A stretch of 64,000 nucleotides of DNA, taken from the NCBI RefSeq assembly GCF_001511835.1, contig NZ_LN997848.1, forward strand, positions 2,446,001 through 2,510,000, written 5' to 3'. The stretch comes from Magnetospirillum sp. XM-1 (GTDB lineage Bacteria; Pseudomonadota; Alphaproteobacteria; Rhodospirillales; Magnetospirillaceae). The first letter of the stretch is position 1, and each line of letters begins with the position of its first letter. A model generated the notes under the pieces. The model had not been told where the DNA came from. It worked only from the letters and a program-made list of their open reading frames with translations, and searched no databases. A program made the position numbers and the translations under genes. Shown here one piece after another: positions 1 through 7,649 of the stretch.

Positions 1-875
1 TCCACCTGGATGGCCTCGCGGTCGGCGTGGCGGCCCTGGTTGGTCTCGCGCCCCGCCTTGGCGACGGGGGCGAAGCGGGGCAGCTCGGTCAGCCGCCGCC
101 ACTGCACGTCCGAGCCGATGGCGACGAAGATGTAGCCGTCCGCCGTGGGATAGGCGTTGGTGGGGATGAACTTGCGGTGCTCGTTGCCGCAGCGCGTGAT
201 CTCGATGGGATCGCAGCCGAAATCCACCAGCGGCAGGGTGGTGATCAGCCAGGACGCTGCCGCCTGCAGCATGGAGACGTCGATGCGCGAGCCCTTGCCC
301 GTCTCGGCCCGCTCGGCCAGCGCCAGACAGACCCCGGCATAGACCTCGTCGCCGGCCTTGAGATCGATGATCGGCACGCCGGCCAGGGTGGGCGGGCCGC
401 CCGCCTCGCCGGTCAGCTCCATGTAGCCGGCCATGGCCTGCAGCGCCGGGTCGTAGCCGGGCACGTCGGGATAGTCCGGCCCCATGGCCGAGATGCCGGC
501 CCAGATCAGGTCGGGCTTCACCTTGGACAGGGTCTCGTAGTCGATGCCCAGCGGCTTATAGCGCGACGGCAGGGTGTTGGAGCAGAACACGTCGGCATTA
601 AGCGAGCGGACCAGATGGCGCAAGACCTCCTGGCCCTTGTCCTCCTTGAGGTTGATGGCCACCGCCTCCTTGCCCACGTTGGGGGCGACGAAGTAGGAGC
701 GGCGGTCGTCGTCGGCCACCACCGAGCCGATATAGCGGTTGGGATCGCCCGGCAGGCCGGGGCCCGCACCGAAGGATTCGATGCGGATCACCCGCCAGCC
801 CAGGTGGACGAAGCGCAGCGTCGCATAGGGCAGCGACAGCGCCTGTTCCATGGAGAGGACGACGCGCGGCTTCAT
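1..875 (-). CDS. CaiB/BaiF family CoA-transferase (3' end outside window)
   Basis: Family III CoA-transferases move CoA between carboxylic acids in the cytoplasm without a free intermediate. The leftward frame is open from ATG at 873-875 to the window edge (about 291 codons), so the C-terminus is missing. Visible family features are the N-terminal Rossmann-type start with [12 protein letters not shown], the [10 protein letters not shown] helix, and the segment [16 protein letters not shown], whose Asp aligns with the catalytic Asp that carries the acyl anhydride in formyl-CoA transferase. The start overlaps the stop of the upstream molybdopterin subunit by ATGA, so the two are translationally coupled. 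The likely role is activating the operon's substrate, or recycling CoA from a product acid such as succinate. The family call is firm; the substrate is unknown. Confidence 0.88.
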   Translation of the reverse strand, partial: MKPRVVLSMEQALSLPYATLRFVHLGWRVIRIESFGAGPGLPGDPNRYIGSVVADDDRRSYFVAPNVGKEAVAINLKEDKGQEVLRHLVRSLNADVFCSNTLPSRYKPLGIDYETLSKVKPDLIWAGISAMGPDYPDVPGYDPALQAMAGYMELTGEAGGPPTLAGVPIIDLKAGDEVYAGVCLALAERAETGKGSRIDVSMLQAAASWLITTLPLVDFGCDPIEITRCGNEHRKFIPTNAYPTADGYIFVAIGSDVQWRRLTELPRFAPVAKAGRETNQGRHADREAIQV

Positions 876-3169
876 AGCGGCCGTCCTTTCAGCGCCGAAT
901 AGACCCGCTCGGGCGTGAAGGGCAGGCTGGAGATGCGCACGCCGGTGGCGTTCTCGATGGCATTGGCCACGGCCGCCGCCATGCAGATGGACGGGGCCTC
1001 GCCCACGCCCTTGGCGCCCTGGGGGCCCTCGCCGTCCATGGTCTCGATGAACTGAATGTCCATCTCGGGGATTTCCGGCGCGGTGATCAGCTTGTAATCG
1101 CGGAAGGCGGGGTTGACCAGATGGCCTTCGACCACCGGCATGTCCTCGCACAGCGCATAGCCCTGGCCCATGATGATGCCGCCCTCGATCTGGCCCTCGA
1201 TGCCCATCTCGTTCAAGACGCGGCCCACGTCGTGGGCGGCCCAGACCTTGAGCAGCTTGACGATGCCGGTGTCGGTGTCCACCTCCACCTCCACCACCTG
1301 GGTGGCCCAGGCGTAGGCGGCCGAGACGTCGCCCTTGAAGCCCTTGTCCTGGTGGACCGAGGGCGGCTCATAGTAGTTGGTGGTCATCACCAGTTCGGCC
1401 TTGTCCGAGAAGTGCAACTGGCGCAGCATCTTGCCCAGCGGCATGATCTTCTCGCCGTCGCTGGCGCGCACGATGTTGCCGCCCTTGAGGTCCATCTCCT
1501 CGGCCGCCATGTTGGACACGGTGGCGGCGGCGGCCAGGATCTTGTCCTTGGCCTTGCGCGCCGCGCCGATGGCCGAGTTGCCGGCGATGAAGGTGGTGCG
1601 GCTGGCATGCACGCCCACGTCCCACGGCGTGATGTCGGTGTCGTTGTTGACCACCGTCACCGCGCTCATGGGCACGCCCAGCTCCTCGCATACCAGCTGG
1701 GCCAGCACGGTCTCCGAGCCCTGGCCGATCTCGGACGCGCCGGTCATGATGGTGACGTGGCCGAAATCGTCGAGCTTCAGGATGGTGCCGCAGCCGTCTG
1801 AAGGGTAGATCTTGGCGCCGCCGCCCACGTGCAGCATGGAGGCCATGCCGACGCCCCGGCGAATGCCGGACAGCCCCTTGGCGGCGCCCAGCGCCTTGCG
1901 CTTCTCGGCATAGCCAGAGCGCCCGGCGGCGGTCTCCAGGCAATCCTTGAAGCCGCAGGTCTTGAAGTGCATGCCCTGGCCGGTGATCTCGCCCGCGACT
2001 TGCGCGTTCTTCAGGCGGAATTCATAGGCGTCGATGCCCAGCGCGTCGGCCAGCTTGTCCATCTGCTGCTCGATGGCGAAGGTGGCCTGCAGGTTGCCGT
2101 AGCCCCTGAACGACCCGGCGAAGGGGTTGTTGGTGTAGACCGCCTTGGTGTGGTAGCGGCAGTGGGGCACCCGGTAGAGCGAACTGAAGGTCTGCATCAT
2201 CACGAAGGGGATGGTCGCCCCCCACGAGGTGTAGCCGCCGTTGTCCAAGAGAACGTCCACGGTGCGGAAGGTCAGCGTGCCGTCCTTCTTCGCACCCGAG
2301 CGCAGGCGGATGATGGCCGGCTGGCGGGTGGGCGACGCGATGAACTCCTCTTCCCGGGTGAAGATCAGCTTCACCGGGCGGCGCGTCGCGCGGGCCAGAT
2401 AGACGGCGATGGGCTCGAAGGGATAGATGTCGAGCTTGGAGCCGAAGCCGCCGCCGATGGGCGGCTGGATGATGCGGATGCGCGACGGGTCCATGCCCAG
2501 CACCTCGGCGAACTCGCGCTTGTGCAGGAACGGCACCTGGGTGTTGGAGTACAGCGTCAGATTGCCCGACTGGGGCTCGAAATCGGCGATGACGCCCGAC
2601 ACGCCCATGCAGCAATGGGTGACGCGGTGGAGCGTGAACTCGTCCTCGACCACCACGTCGGATTCCGCCTCGCCCCGTTCAACGTCGCCATGGGCATAGT
2701 CGAAGGCCATGGCGACGTTGTCGGGCTTGCCCGCGTGGAGGACCGGGGCGCCTTCCTTGATGGAATCCCTGGGGTCGAACAGGGGGGGGAGATCCTCGTA
2801 TTCCACCTTGATCAGCTTGATGGCCGCCTGGGCGATCTCGAGGCTGTCGGCGGCCACGGCGGCGATCTCGTCGCGCTCGCAGCGCACCTTGTCGCCCTTC
2901 AAGGGCGGGTTGTCCTTGTTGACGCCGATGGGGTGGTTGGGAACGTCGGCGGCGGTCAGCACGGCGCGTACGCCGGGCAGCGCCTTGGCCGCCGAGGTGT
3001 CGATGGAGACGATGCGGGCATGGACCCGCTCGGTGCGGAGAATCAGGCCGTAAAGCTGGCCCGGCAGGTTGAGGTCCTGGATGTAGCGGGTCTTGCCCGC
3101 GACCTTTTCCGGCGCGTCCATCTTGGGGATGCGCTGGCCGATCAGGCTGGTGGATTGGGCGGCGTTCAT
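872..3169 (-). CDS. xanthine dehydrogenase-family hydroxylase, molybdopterin-binding subunit
   Basis: This is the large Mo-cofactor subunit (765 aa) of a three-subunit hydroxylase of the xanthine oxidase family, which inserts water-derived oxygen into an activated C-H bond or works in reverse as a reductase. Seen: the N-terminal a/b-hammerhead domain (GKTRYIQDL to about residue 125), the cofactor motif GGGFGSK, the stretch [29 protein letters not shown], and near the C-terminus [10 protein letters not shown], whose Glu matches the catalytic base. The copper/selenium loop of CO dehydrogenase (AYRCSFR) is absent; the equivalent reads AGSFRGYG. I start at ATG 3169 (MNAAQSTS); the frame is open further upstream only as a shadow inside the FeS gene. 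Close relatives by architecture include 4-hydroxybenzoyl-CoA reductase, furoyl-CoA dehydrogenase and nicotinate dehydrogenase. The acyl-CoA context favours a CoA-thioester substrate. Confidence 0.9.
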   Translation of the reverse strand: MNAAQSTSLIGQRIPKMDAPEKVAGKTRYIQDLNLPGQLYGLILRTERVHARIVSIDTSAAKALPGVRAVLTAADVPNHPIGVNKDNPPLKGDKVRCERDEIAAVAADSLEIAQAAIKLIKVEYEDLPPLFDPRDSIKEGAPVLHAGKPDNVAMAFDYAHGDVERGEAESDVVVEDEFTLHRVTHCCMGVSGVIADFEPQSGNLTLYSNTQVPFLHKREFAEVLGMDPSRIRIIQPPIGGGFGSKLDIYPFEPIAVYLARATRRPVKLIFTREEEFIASPTRQPAIIRLRSGAKKDGTLTFRTVDVLLDNGGYTSWGATIPFVMMQTFSSLYRVPHCRYHTKAVYTNNPFAGSFRGYGNLQATFAIEQQMDKLADALGIDAYEFRLKNAQVAGEITGQGMHFKTCGFKDCLETAAGRSGYAEKRKALGAAKGLSGIRRGVGMASMLHVGGGAKIYPSDGCGTILKLDDFGHVTIMTGASEIGQGSETVLAQLVCEELGVPMSAVTVVNNDTDITPWDVGVHASRTTFIAGNSAIGAARKAKDKILAAAATVSNMAAEEMDLKGGNIVRASDGEKIMPLGKMLRQLHFSDKAELVMTTNYYEPPSVHQDKGFKGDVSAAYAWATQVVEVEVDTDTGIVKLLKVWAAHDVGRVLNEMGIEGQIEGGIIMGQGYALCEDMPVVEGHLVNPAFRDYKLITAPEIPEMDIQFIETMDGEGPQGAKGVGEAPSICMAAAVANAIENATGVRISSLPFTPERVYSALKGRPL

Positions 3170-3179
3170 GGCGGCGTCC

Positions 3180-3662
3180 TTACTCGGCGGCTGACTGGGC
3201 GGCGGCGGCGGTGACCACCGCCTCGACGATCTTCTTGTAGCCGGTGCAGCGGCACAGATTGCCCTCGAGGCCGCGCTTGACCTCGTCCGGGCCGGCATGG
3301 GGGTGCTTGTCCAGCACGTGGCGGGATTGCACCACCATGCCCGGCGTGCAGAAGCCGCACTGGACGCCGCCCTTCTCGACGAAGGCCTGGCGCAGCGGGT
3401 CCGAGGCGTGGTCCACCGCCAGCCCCTCGATGGTGGTGATGGCGCGGCCATCGAAATCCACGGCGAACATCAGGCAGGAATTGACCGACACGCCGTCCAC
3501 CAGGATGGTGCAGGCGCCGCATTCGCCTTCGCCGCAGCCGTATTTGGTGCCGGTCAGGCCCAGATGCTCGCGCAGCAGGGCAAGCGCGCTGGTTTCGGCC
3601 GGCACCGCCAGCCGGGTGGGGGTGCCGTTGACGACACAGGAAATCTCAACGAGAGACGACAT
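3180..3662 (-). CDS. xanthine dehydrogenase-family [2Fe-2S] subunit
   Basis: Small electron-transfer subunit (160 aa, the usual family length) of the Mo-hydroxylase. The N-terminal plant-ferredoxin-type cluster shows YGCGEGECGACTI followed by NSCLM. The C-terminal four-helix domain carries CGFCTPGM and LCRCTGYKKIVEAV, the second cluster. Electrons pass from the Mo site through these two clusters to FAD. The gene sits between the FAD subunit (17-bp overlap at its start) and the Mo subunit (10-bp gap), so the three are one transcriptional unit in FAD-FeS-Mo order. The family call is secure; nothing in this subunit reveals the substrate. Confidence 0.93.
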   Translation of the reverse strand: MSSLVEISCVVNGTPTRLAVPAETSALALLREHLGLTGTKYGCGEGECGACTILVDGVSVNSCLMFAVDFDGRAITTIEGLAVDHASDPLRQAFVEKGGVQCGFCTPGMVVQSRHVLDKHPHAGPDEVKRGLEGNLCRCTGYKKIVEAVVTAAAAQSAAE

Positions 3663-4500
3663 CGCTCAGCACCTTTCCCAGGAGGTTGTGGACCAGCTCG
3701 CGGCGGTACCAGGCGCTGGCCCGCAGGTCGTCGATGGGCTTGATTTCATCGCGGGCGGTGATGGCCGCCTTGGCGATGGTCTGGGCGTCCAGGGACGCGC
3801 CCTCCAGCACGGCTTCGGTGGCCCGCCCGCGCAGCGGCGTCGGCCCCACCGCGCCGAACGCCACCCTGACGTCCGAGAGGCGTCCGCTTTCCAAGGTGGC
3901 GGCAAAGCCGATGGACACCGCCGAGATGTCGAGCGCCGGCCGCGTGCCGAACTTGACGAAGCGCGACACGGTGCGCAGCCGGGGCAGCGGAATGGAAAAG
4001 CCGGTGATCAGCTCGTCGGGGCGGCGCACTGTCCGTCCGGGTCCGGTGAAGAACTCGGCCATGGGCACCGAGCGGCGCCCCGAGGCCGACGCCAGCTCCA
4101 CCTCGGCGTCCAGCACCAAGAGCGGCACCAGGGTGTCGCCGGCCGGCGAGGCGTTGGCCACGTTGCCGCCGATGGTGCCCATGTTGCGCACCTGATCCGA
4201 GGCGAAATGGTCGGCGGCCTCGGCCAGCAGCGGCACCGCCTTGGCGATGACCGGATTGTCCTTCAGATCGTTGATGGTGGTGAGCGCGCCGATGGTGATG
4301 CGGCCCTGGGCGATGTCCACCGCCCGCAATTCAGGGATGCGGCGGATGTTGAGCAGGATGGGGCGGAAACTCACCTTGCCGGCATTGCTTTGCGGCATCA
4401 GGTCGGTGCCGCCGGCTAAGATGGTGGCGTTGCCGCCCGCCAACGCGGCAAGCGCGTCGTCCAGGCTGGCGGGGGCGAGGTAGCGTTCGATGGCGGTCAT
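3646..4500 (-). CDS. xanthine dehydrogenase-family FAD-binding subunit
   Basis: Medium subunit (284 aa) that binds FAD and hands electrons to or from an external carrier. FAD motifs are AGGTDLMP near residue 30 and TIGGNVANASPAGDT near residue 110, followed by the CO-dehydrogenase flavoprotein C-terminal domain. The protein contains no cysteine at all. It therefore lacks the extra [4Fe-4S] loop that distinguishes 4-hydroxybenzoyl-CoA reductase, which uses low-potential ferredoxin. The enzyme is more likely an ordinary dehydrogenase/hydroxylase feeding NAD or quinone than an aromatic-ring dehydroxylating reductase. It lies 14 bp downstream of the mutase large-subunit gene. Confidence 0.92.
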   Translation of the reverse strand: MTAIERYLAPASLDDALAALAGGNATILAGGTDLMPQSNAGKVSFRPILLNIRRIPELRAVDIAQGRITIGALTTINDLKDNPVIAKAVPLLAEAADHFASDQVRNMGTIGGNVANASPAGDTLVPLLVLDAEVELASASGRRSVPMAEFFTGPGRTVRRPDELITGFSIPLPRLRTVSRFVKFGTRPALDISAVSIGFAATLESGRLSDVRVAFGAVGPTPLRGRATEAVLEGASLDAQTIAKAAITARDEIKPIDDLRASAWYRRELVHNLLGKVLSDVVSR

Positions 4501-4514
4501 GCGTTTCCTCGGGG

Positions 4515-6122
4515 TTAGAACACGACGGGTTCGCGGTAGCGGCCGTAGACGGTGACCAGCCGGTCGGTGATCTCGCCGACGCTGGCATAGGCCTTCACCG
4601 CCTCGATCAGGGCGGGCATGACGTTGGTTCCGGCCCGGGCCTCGGCCTCGACCCGGTCGAGTGCGGCCTGGACCTTGCGGCCATCGCGCTCGGCCCGGAT
4701 GGCGTCGAGCGCCATGATCTGGGCCTTGGCGTCGTCCTCGTCATAGGGGTGGAACTCGACCTTGGCCTCTTCCTCCTCCTCGCGGTAGCAATTGACGCCG
4801 ACCTTGGGGAAGTCGCCCGATTCGATGCGCTTTTGCATCTCGTAGGCCTGGGCCGAGACGGCGGCCTGGGCCAGGCCTTGCGCCACCAGCGAGACGATGC
4901 CGCCCCTGCGGTCGATGTCGGCCATGGTCTCGACCATCTTGTCGCGCATCTGGTTGGTCAGCGTCTCGACGTACCAGGAGCCGCCCAGGGGATCGACCGT
5001 CTCGGTCAGGCCCATTTCCTCGATCAGGAGCTGCATGGTGCGAAGCGAGATGCGGGCCGAATGCTCGGTGGGGATGGTGTAGGCCTCGTCGAACGAGCAC
5101 AGCGCCATGGTCTGGGTGCCCGACAGGGCGCTGATCAGGGCGTAATAGGCGCCGCGCACGATGTTGTTCTCGGGCTGCTCCTTGGTCAGGCCGCCGCCGC
5201 CGCCGGCGGCGATCATGCGCATCCACATGGAGCCGGGGTCCTGGGCGCCGTATTCCTCCTTCATGATCTTGGCCCACAGGCCGCGGGCCGCGCGGAACTT
5301 GGCCACCTGCTCGAAGATGTTGCCGAAGATGTTGAAGTTGAAGGACAGCCGCCCGGCGAACTCGTCGATGGCCAGCCCGCGCTTCAAGGTCTCGTCGGCA
5401 TAGGCCTTGGCGATGCAGAAGGCGTAGGCCATCTCCTGGGCCGGGTTGGCGCCCGATTCGCGGATGTGATAGCCGCAGACGCTGACCGGGCTGTATTTGG
5501 GGGCATGCTGGGCGCAGTACTCGATGGTGTCGCCCACCAGCTTCATGGACGGTTCCACCGGGAAGATCCAGGTGCCGCGCCCGATGAACTCCTTCAGGAT
5601 GTCGTTCTGGGCGGTACCGCGCAGCTTGGCCACGTCATACCCGCGCTTTTCGGCCATCACCAGATACATGGCGATCAGGATGGCGGCCGAGCCGTTGACG
5701 GTCAGCGATACGGTGATCTGTTCCAGATCGATGCCGTCGAAGGCGACCTCGAAATCCCGCAATGTGTCCACCGCCATGCCGACGCGTCCCACCTCGCCCT
5801 CGGCCATGGGCGAATCGGAGTCGAAGCCGATCTGGGTGGGCAGGTCGAAGGCGACGTTGAGCCCCGTCTGGCCGTTGGCGATCAGGAACTTGAAGCGCCG
5901 GTTGGTGTCGGCCGCGTTGCCGAAGCCGGCATACTGGCGCATGGTCCAGGGGCGCTTGCGGTACATCTCGGCGTGGATGCCCCGGGTGAAGGGATACTTG
6001 CCCGGCTCGCCGATATGGCCGAAGCCCCCCGTCGCCTCCACGTCGGCGGCCGTATAGACCGTCTTGATCTCGACGCCCGACTCGTTGACCACGCGGCGCG
6101 GCTTCGTCTGTCGCTCGCTCAT
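4515..6122 (-). CDS. B12-dependent acyl-CoA mutase, large (substrate-binding) subunit, methylmalonyl-CoA mutase type
   Basis: TIM-barrel subunit (535 aa) of a split adenosylcobalamin acyl-CoA mutase, which rearranges carbon skeletons through radicals. Landmarks: RPWTMRQYAGFGNA, with Tyr64 at the methylmalonyl-CoA mutase Tyr (Phe in isobutyryl-CoA mutase, Ile in 2-hydroxyisobutyryl-CoA mutase); FIGRGTWIFP, with Arg182 at the carboxylate-binding Arg (Gln in isobutyryl-CoA mutase); and GYHIRESGA with the conserved His. These point to a 2-carboxyacyl-CoA substrate. Two usually strong motifs are altered. The (F/T)H(T/S)QT(A/S)G segment reads RMIAAGGGGGLT, and SLHTNSFDEA reads TMALCSFDEA, losing an active-site His. 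It is therefore a divergent member that may take a bulkier substrate. The start overlaps the small-subunit stop by ATGA. No MeaB-type chaperone gene is in the window. Confidence 0.88.
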   Translation of the reverse strand: MSERQTKPRRVVNESGVEIKTVYTAADVEATGGFGHIGEPGKYPFTRGIHAEMYRKRPWTMRQYAGFGNAADTNRRFKFLIANGQTGLNVAFDLPTQIGFDSDSPMAEGEVGRVGMAVDTLRDFEVAFDGIDLEQITVSLTVNGSAAILIAMYLVMAEKRGYDVAKLRGTAQNDILKEFIGRGTWIFPVEPSMKLVGDTIEYCAQHAPKYSPVSVCGYHIRESGANPAQEMAYAFCIAKAYADETLKRGLAIDEFAGRLSFNFNIFGNIFEQVAKFRAARGLWAKIMKEEYGAQDPGSMWMRMIAAGGGGGLTKEQPENNIVRGAYYALISALSGTQTMALCSFDEAYTIPTEHSARISLRTMQLLIEEMGLTETVDPLGGSWYVETLTNQMRDKMVETMADIDRRGGIVSLVAQGLAQAAVSAQAYEMQKRIESGDFPKVGVNCYREEEEEAKVEFHPYDEDDAKAQIMALDAIRAERDGRKVQAALDRVEAEARAGTNVMPALIEAVKAYASVGEITDRLVTVYGRYREPVVF

Positions 6123-6514
6123 TGCACCCCCTCCTTGATGAAATCGACGATGGCGGCGATCTTCGAACTGGTGGGGAAGATCCCGGTGAAGCCGAGCGCG
6201 CGCAGCTCGTCGAAATCGGGGGCCGGGATGTTGCCGCCGATCAGGCAGAGCTTGTCGCCCAATCCCCGCTCGTCGAGCAGGGGGCGCAGCTTGCGGCAGA
6301 AGGGCAGGTGGGACCCGGCCATGCTGGACAGGCCGATGACGTCGACGCCCTCTTCCAGGGCGGCGTTGGCCACGGCGATGGGGGTCTGGCGCAGGCCGGT
6401 GTAGATCACCTCGAAGCCTGCGTCGATCAGGCCGCGCACCACGATCTTGGCGCCCTGGTCGTGGCCGTCCAGGCCGGGCTTGGCCAGCAGGACGCGGATA
6501 CGGCGGTCACTCAT
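6119..6514 (-). CDS. B12-dependent acyl-CoA mutase, small (cobalamin-binding) subunit
   Basis: This 131-aa protein is a stand-alone cobalamin-binding domain. It shows the base-off signature KPGLDGHDQGAK (DxHxxG, with the His that ligates cobalt), then VIGLSSMAGSH and LIGGNIPAPDF, the usual SxL and GG loops that hold the nucleotide tail. Its length matches small subunits of archaeal-type methylmalonyl-CoA, isobutyryl-CoA and 2-hydroxyisobutyryl-CoA mutases (about 130-140 aa). I start at ATG 6514 (MSDRRIRVLL). The frame is open upstream but only as a shadow of the dehydrogenase gene, whose stop overlaps this ATG as ATGA. It pairs with the large subunit just downstream. Confidence 0.93.
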   Translation of the reverse strand: MSDRRIRVLLAKPGLDGHDQGAKIVVRGLIDAGFEVIYTGLRQTPIAVANAALEEGVDVIGLSSMAGSHLPFCRKLRPLLDERGLGDKLCLIGGNIPAPDFDELRALGFTGIFPTSSKIAAIVDFIKEGVQ

Positions 6515-7644
6515 GACGTCAGCTCCTTGCCGATGATGAGCTTGAGGATTTCGCTGGTGCCTCCCCCGATCAGGGTGAAGCGGATGTCGCGTAAGAAACG
6601 CTGCACCGGGTACTCCATGGCGAAGCCGTAGGAGGCCAGCACCCGGGCCGCCTGGTCGCAGGTCCGGGCGGCGGCTTCGGTGGCGAACAGCTTGGCCATG
6701 GCCGCCTGCTGGGCGTGGGGACGGCCCGCGTCCTTCAGCCAGGCGGCGTACCGGACCAGCTGTTCGGCGGCTTCCAGGTCGGTGGCCATCTCGGCCAGCT
6801 TGAACGACACCGCCTGGAAGGCGGCGATGGGCTTGCCGAACTGTTTGCGCTCGCCTGCATAGCGCACCGCCTCGGCCAGGGCGGCGCGGGCGACGCCGTT
6901 GGCCATGGCCCCGGTGATGATGCGGATCTCGGAGAGGATCTTGCGCAAGTGACCCTCGCCGTCGCCCACCTCCTTGCTCAGCATGTGGCTGTCGGGGACG
7001 AAGCATTCGTCGAAGGCCACTTCCGAGGTGGGCAGGGCCCACACCCCCATCTTCTCGATGGAGCGGCCGACGGTAAGGCCCGCAAAGCCCTTCTCCACCA
7101 GGAAGATGGTCAGCTTCTTCTCGGCGCCGGCGCGGGCGAACACCGTGAAGAAATCGGCCAGCGGCGCCGAGGTGATCCAGGTCTTCTGGCCGCTGATCTT
7201 CCAGCCGCCGTCCACCTTGACCGCGCTGGTGGCGATGCCGCCCAGGTCGGACCCGGCATTGGGCTCGGTCATGCAGATGGCGCCGATCTTCTCGCCCTTC
7301 AACGCCGGCTCCAGCAGGCGTCGGCGGATGTCGTCATTGCCCAGCAGCCACAGGAAGTTGGTGCCCATCAGCGCCTGCATGGCCGCCGCGCCTGCCAGTG
7401 ACAAAGAGCCTCGGGCGATCTCGGCCAGGGCCAGGCAGAAGGTGGAGAGGTCCACCCCGGCGCCGCCCACCTCCTCGGGGTAACGCATGGCGAAGAAGCC
7501 AAGGCCGCCCAGTTGGGAGAACAGCGCACGGGGGAACTGGTGGGCTTCGTCCAGCTCGGCCGCCACCGGGACCACCTCGCGATCGACGAAGCGGGCGAAG
7601 GTGTCCTGGATGGCGCGCTGGTCTTCGGTCAAATCGAAATCCAT
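6511..7644 (-). CDS. acyl-CoA dehydrogenase family protein
   Basis: FAD enzyme (377 aa) of the acyl-CoA dehydrogenase fold: an N-terminal helical domain from MDFDLTEDQRAIQDTF, a middle beta domain with ICMTEPNAGSDLGG and WKISGQKTWITSA (FAD and substrate contacts), and a C-terminal helical domain with ERKQFGKPIAAFQAVSF. The catalytic Glu of the medium/short-chain type (YEGT) is replaced in LIGGGTSEIL, as in isovaleryl-/long-chain-type enzymes where the base sits on another helix. Here that second position (before R in SEIRIITGA) reads Ile with a Glu one residue earlier, so the base is uncertain. It is probably an alpha,beta-dehydrogenase acting on a branched or cyclic acyl-CoA next to the mutase step. 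Confidence 0.9.
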   Translation of the reverse strand: MDFDLTEDQRAIQDTFARFVDREVVPVAAELDEAHQFPRALFSQLGGLGFFAMRYPEEVGGAGVDLSTFCLALAEIARGSLSLAGAAAMQALMGTNFLWLLGNDDIRRRLLEPALKGEKIGAICMTEPNAGSDLGGIATSAVKVDGGWKISGQKTWITSAPLADFFTVFARAGAEKKLTIFLVEKGFAGLTVGRSIEKMGVWALPTSEVAFDECFVPDSHMLSKEVGDGEGHLRKILSEIRIITGAMANGVARAALAEAVRYAGERKQFGKPIAAFQAVSFKLAEMATDLEAAEQLVRYAAWLKDAGRPHAQQAAMAKLFATEAAARTCDQAARVLASYGFAMEYPVQRFLRDIRFTLIGGGTSEILKLIIGKELTS

Positions 7645-7649
7645 GCCGG

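Noticed and set aside
872..3451. Longer start for the Mo subunit (859 codons)
   Set aside because: The first 94 codons overlap the [2Fe-2S] subunit out of frame and read as Ala/Pro/Arg shadow; the family begins at MNAAQSTS (ATG 3169).
872..4500. Annotation as 4-hydroxybenzoyl-CoA reductase
   Set aside because: The FAD subunit has no Cys and so lacks the defining [4Fe-4S] loop; no other benzoyl-CoA pathway gene is present in the window.
4515..6514. Annotation as 2-hydroxyisobutyryl-CoA or isobutyryl-CoA mutase
   Set aside because: Position 64 is Tyr, 91 is Ala and 182 is Arg, not the Ile/Asp/Gln or Phe/Gln sets of those enzymes.
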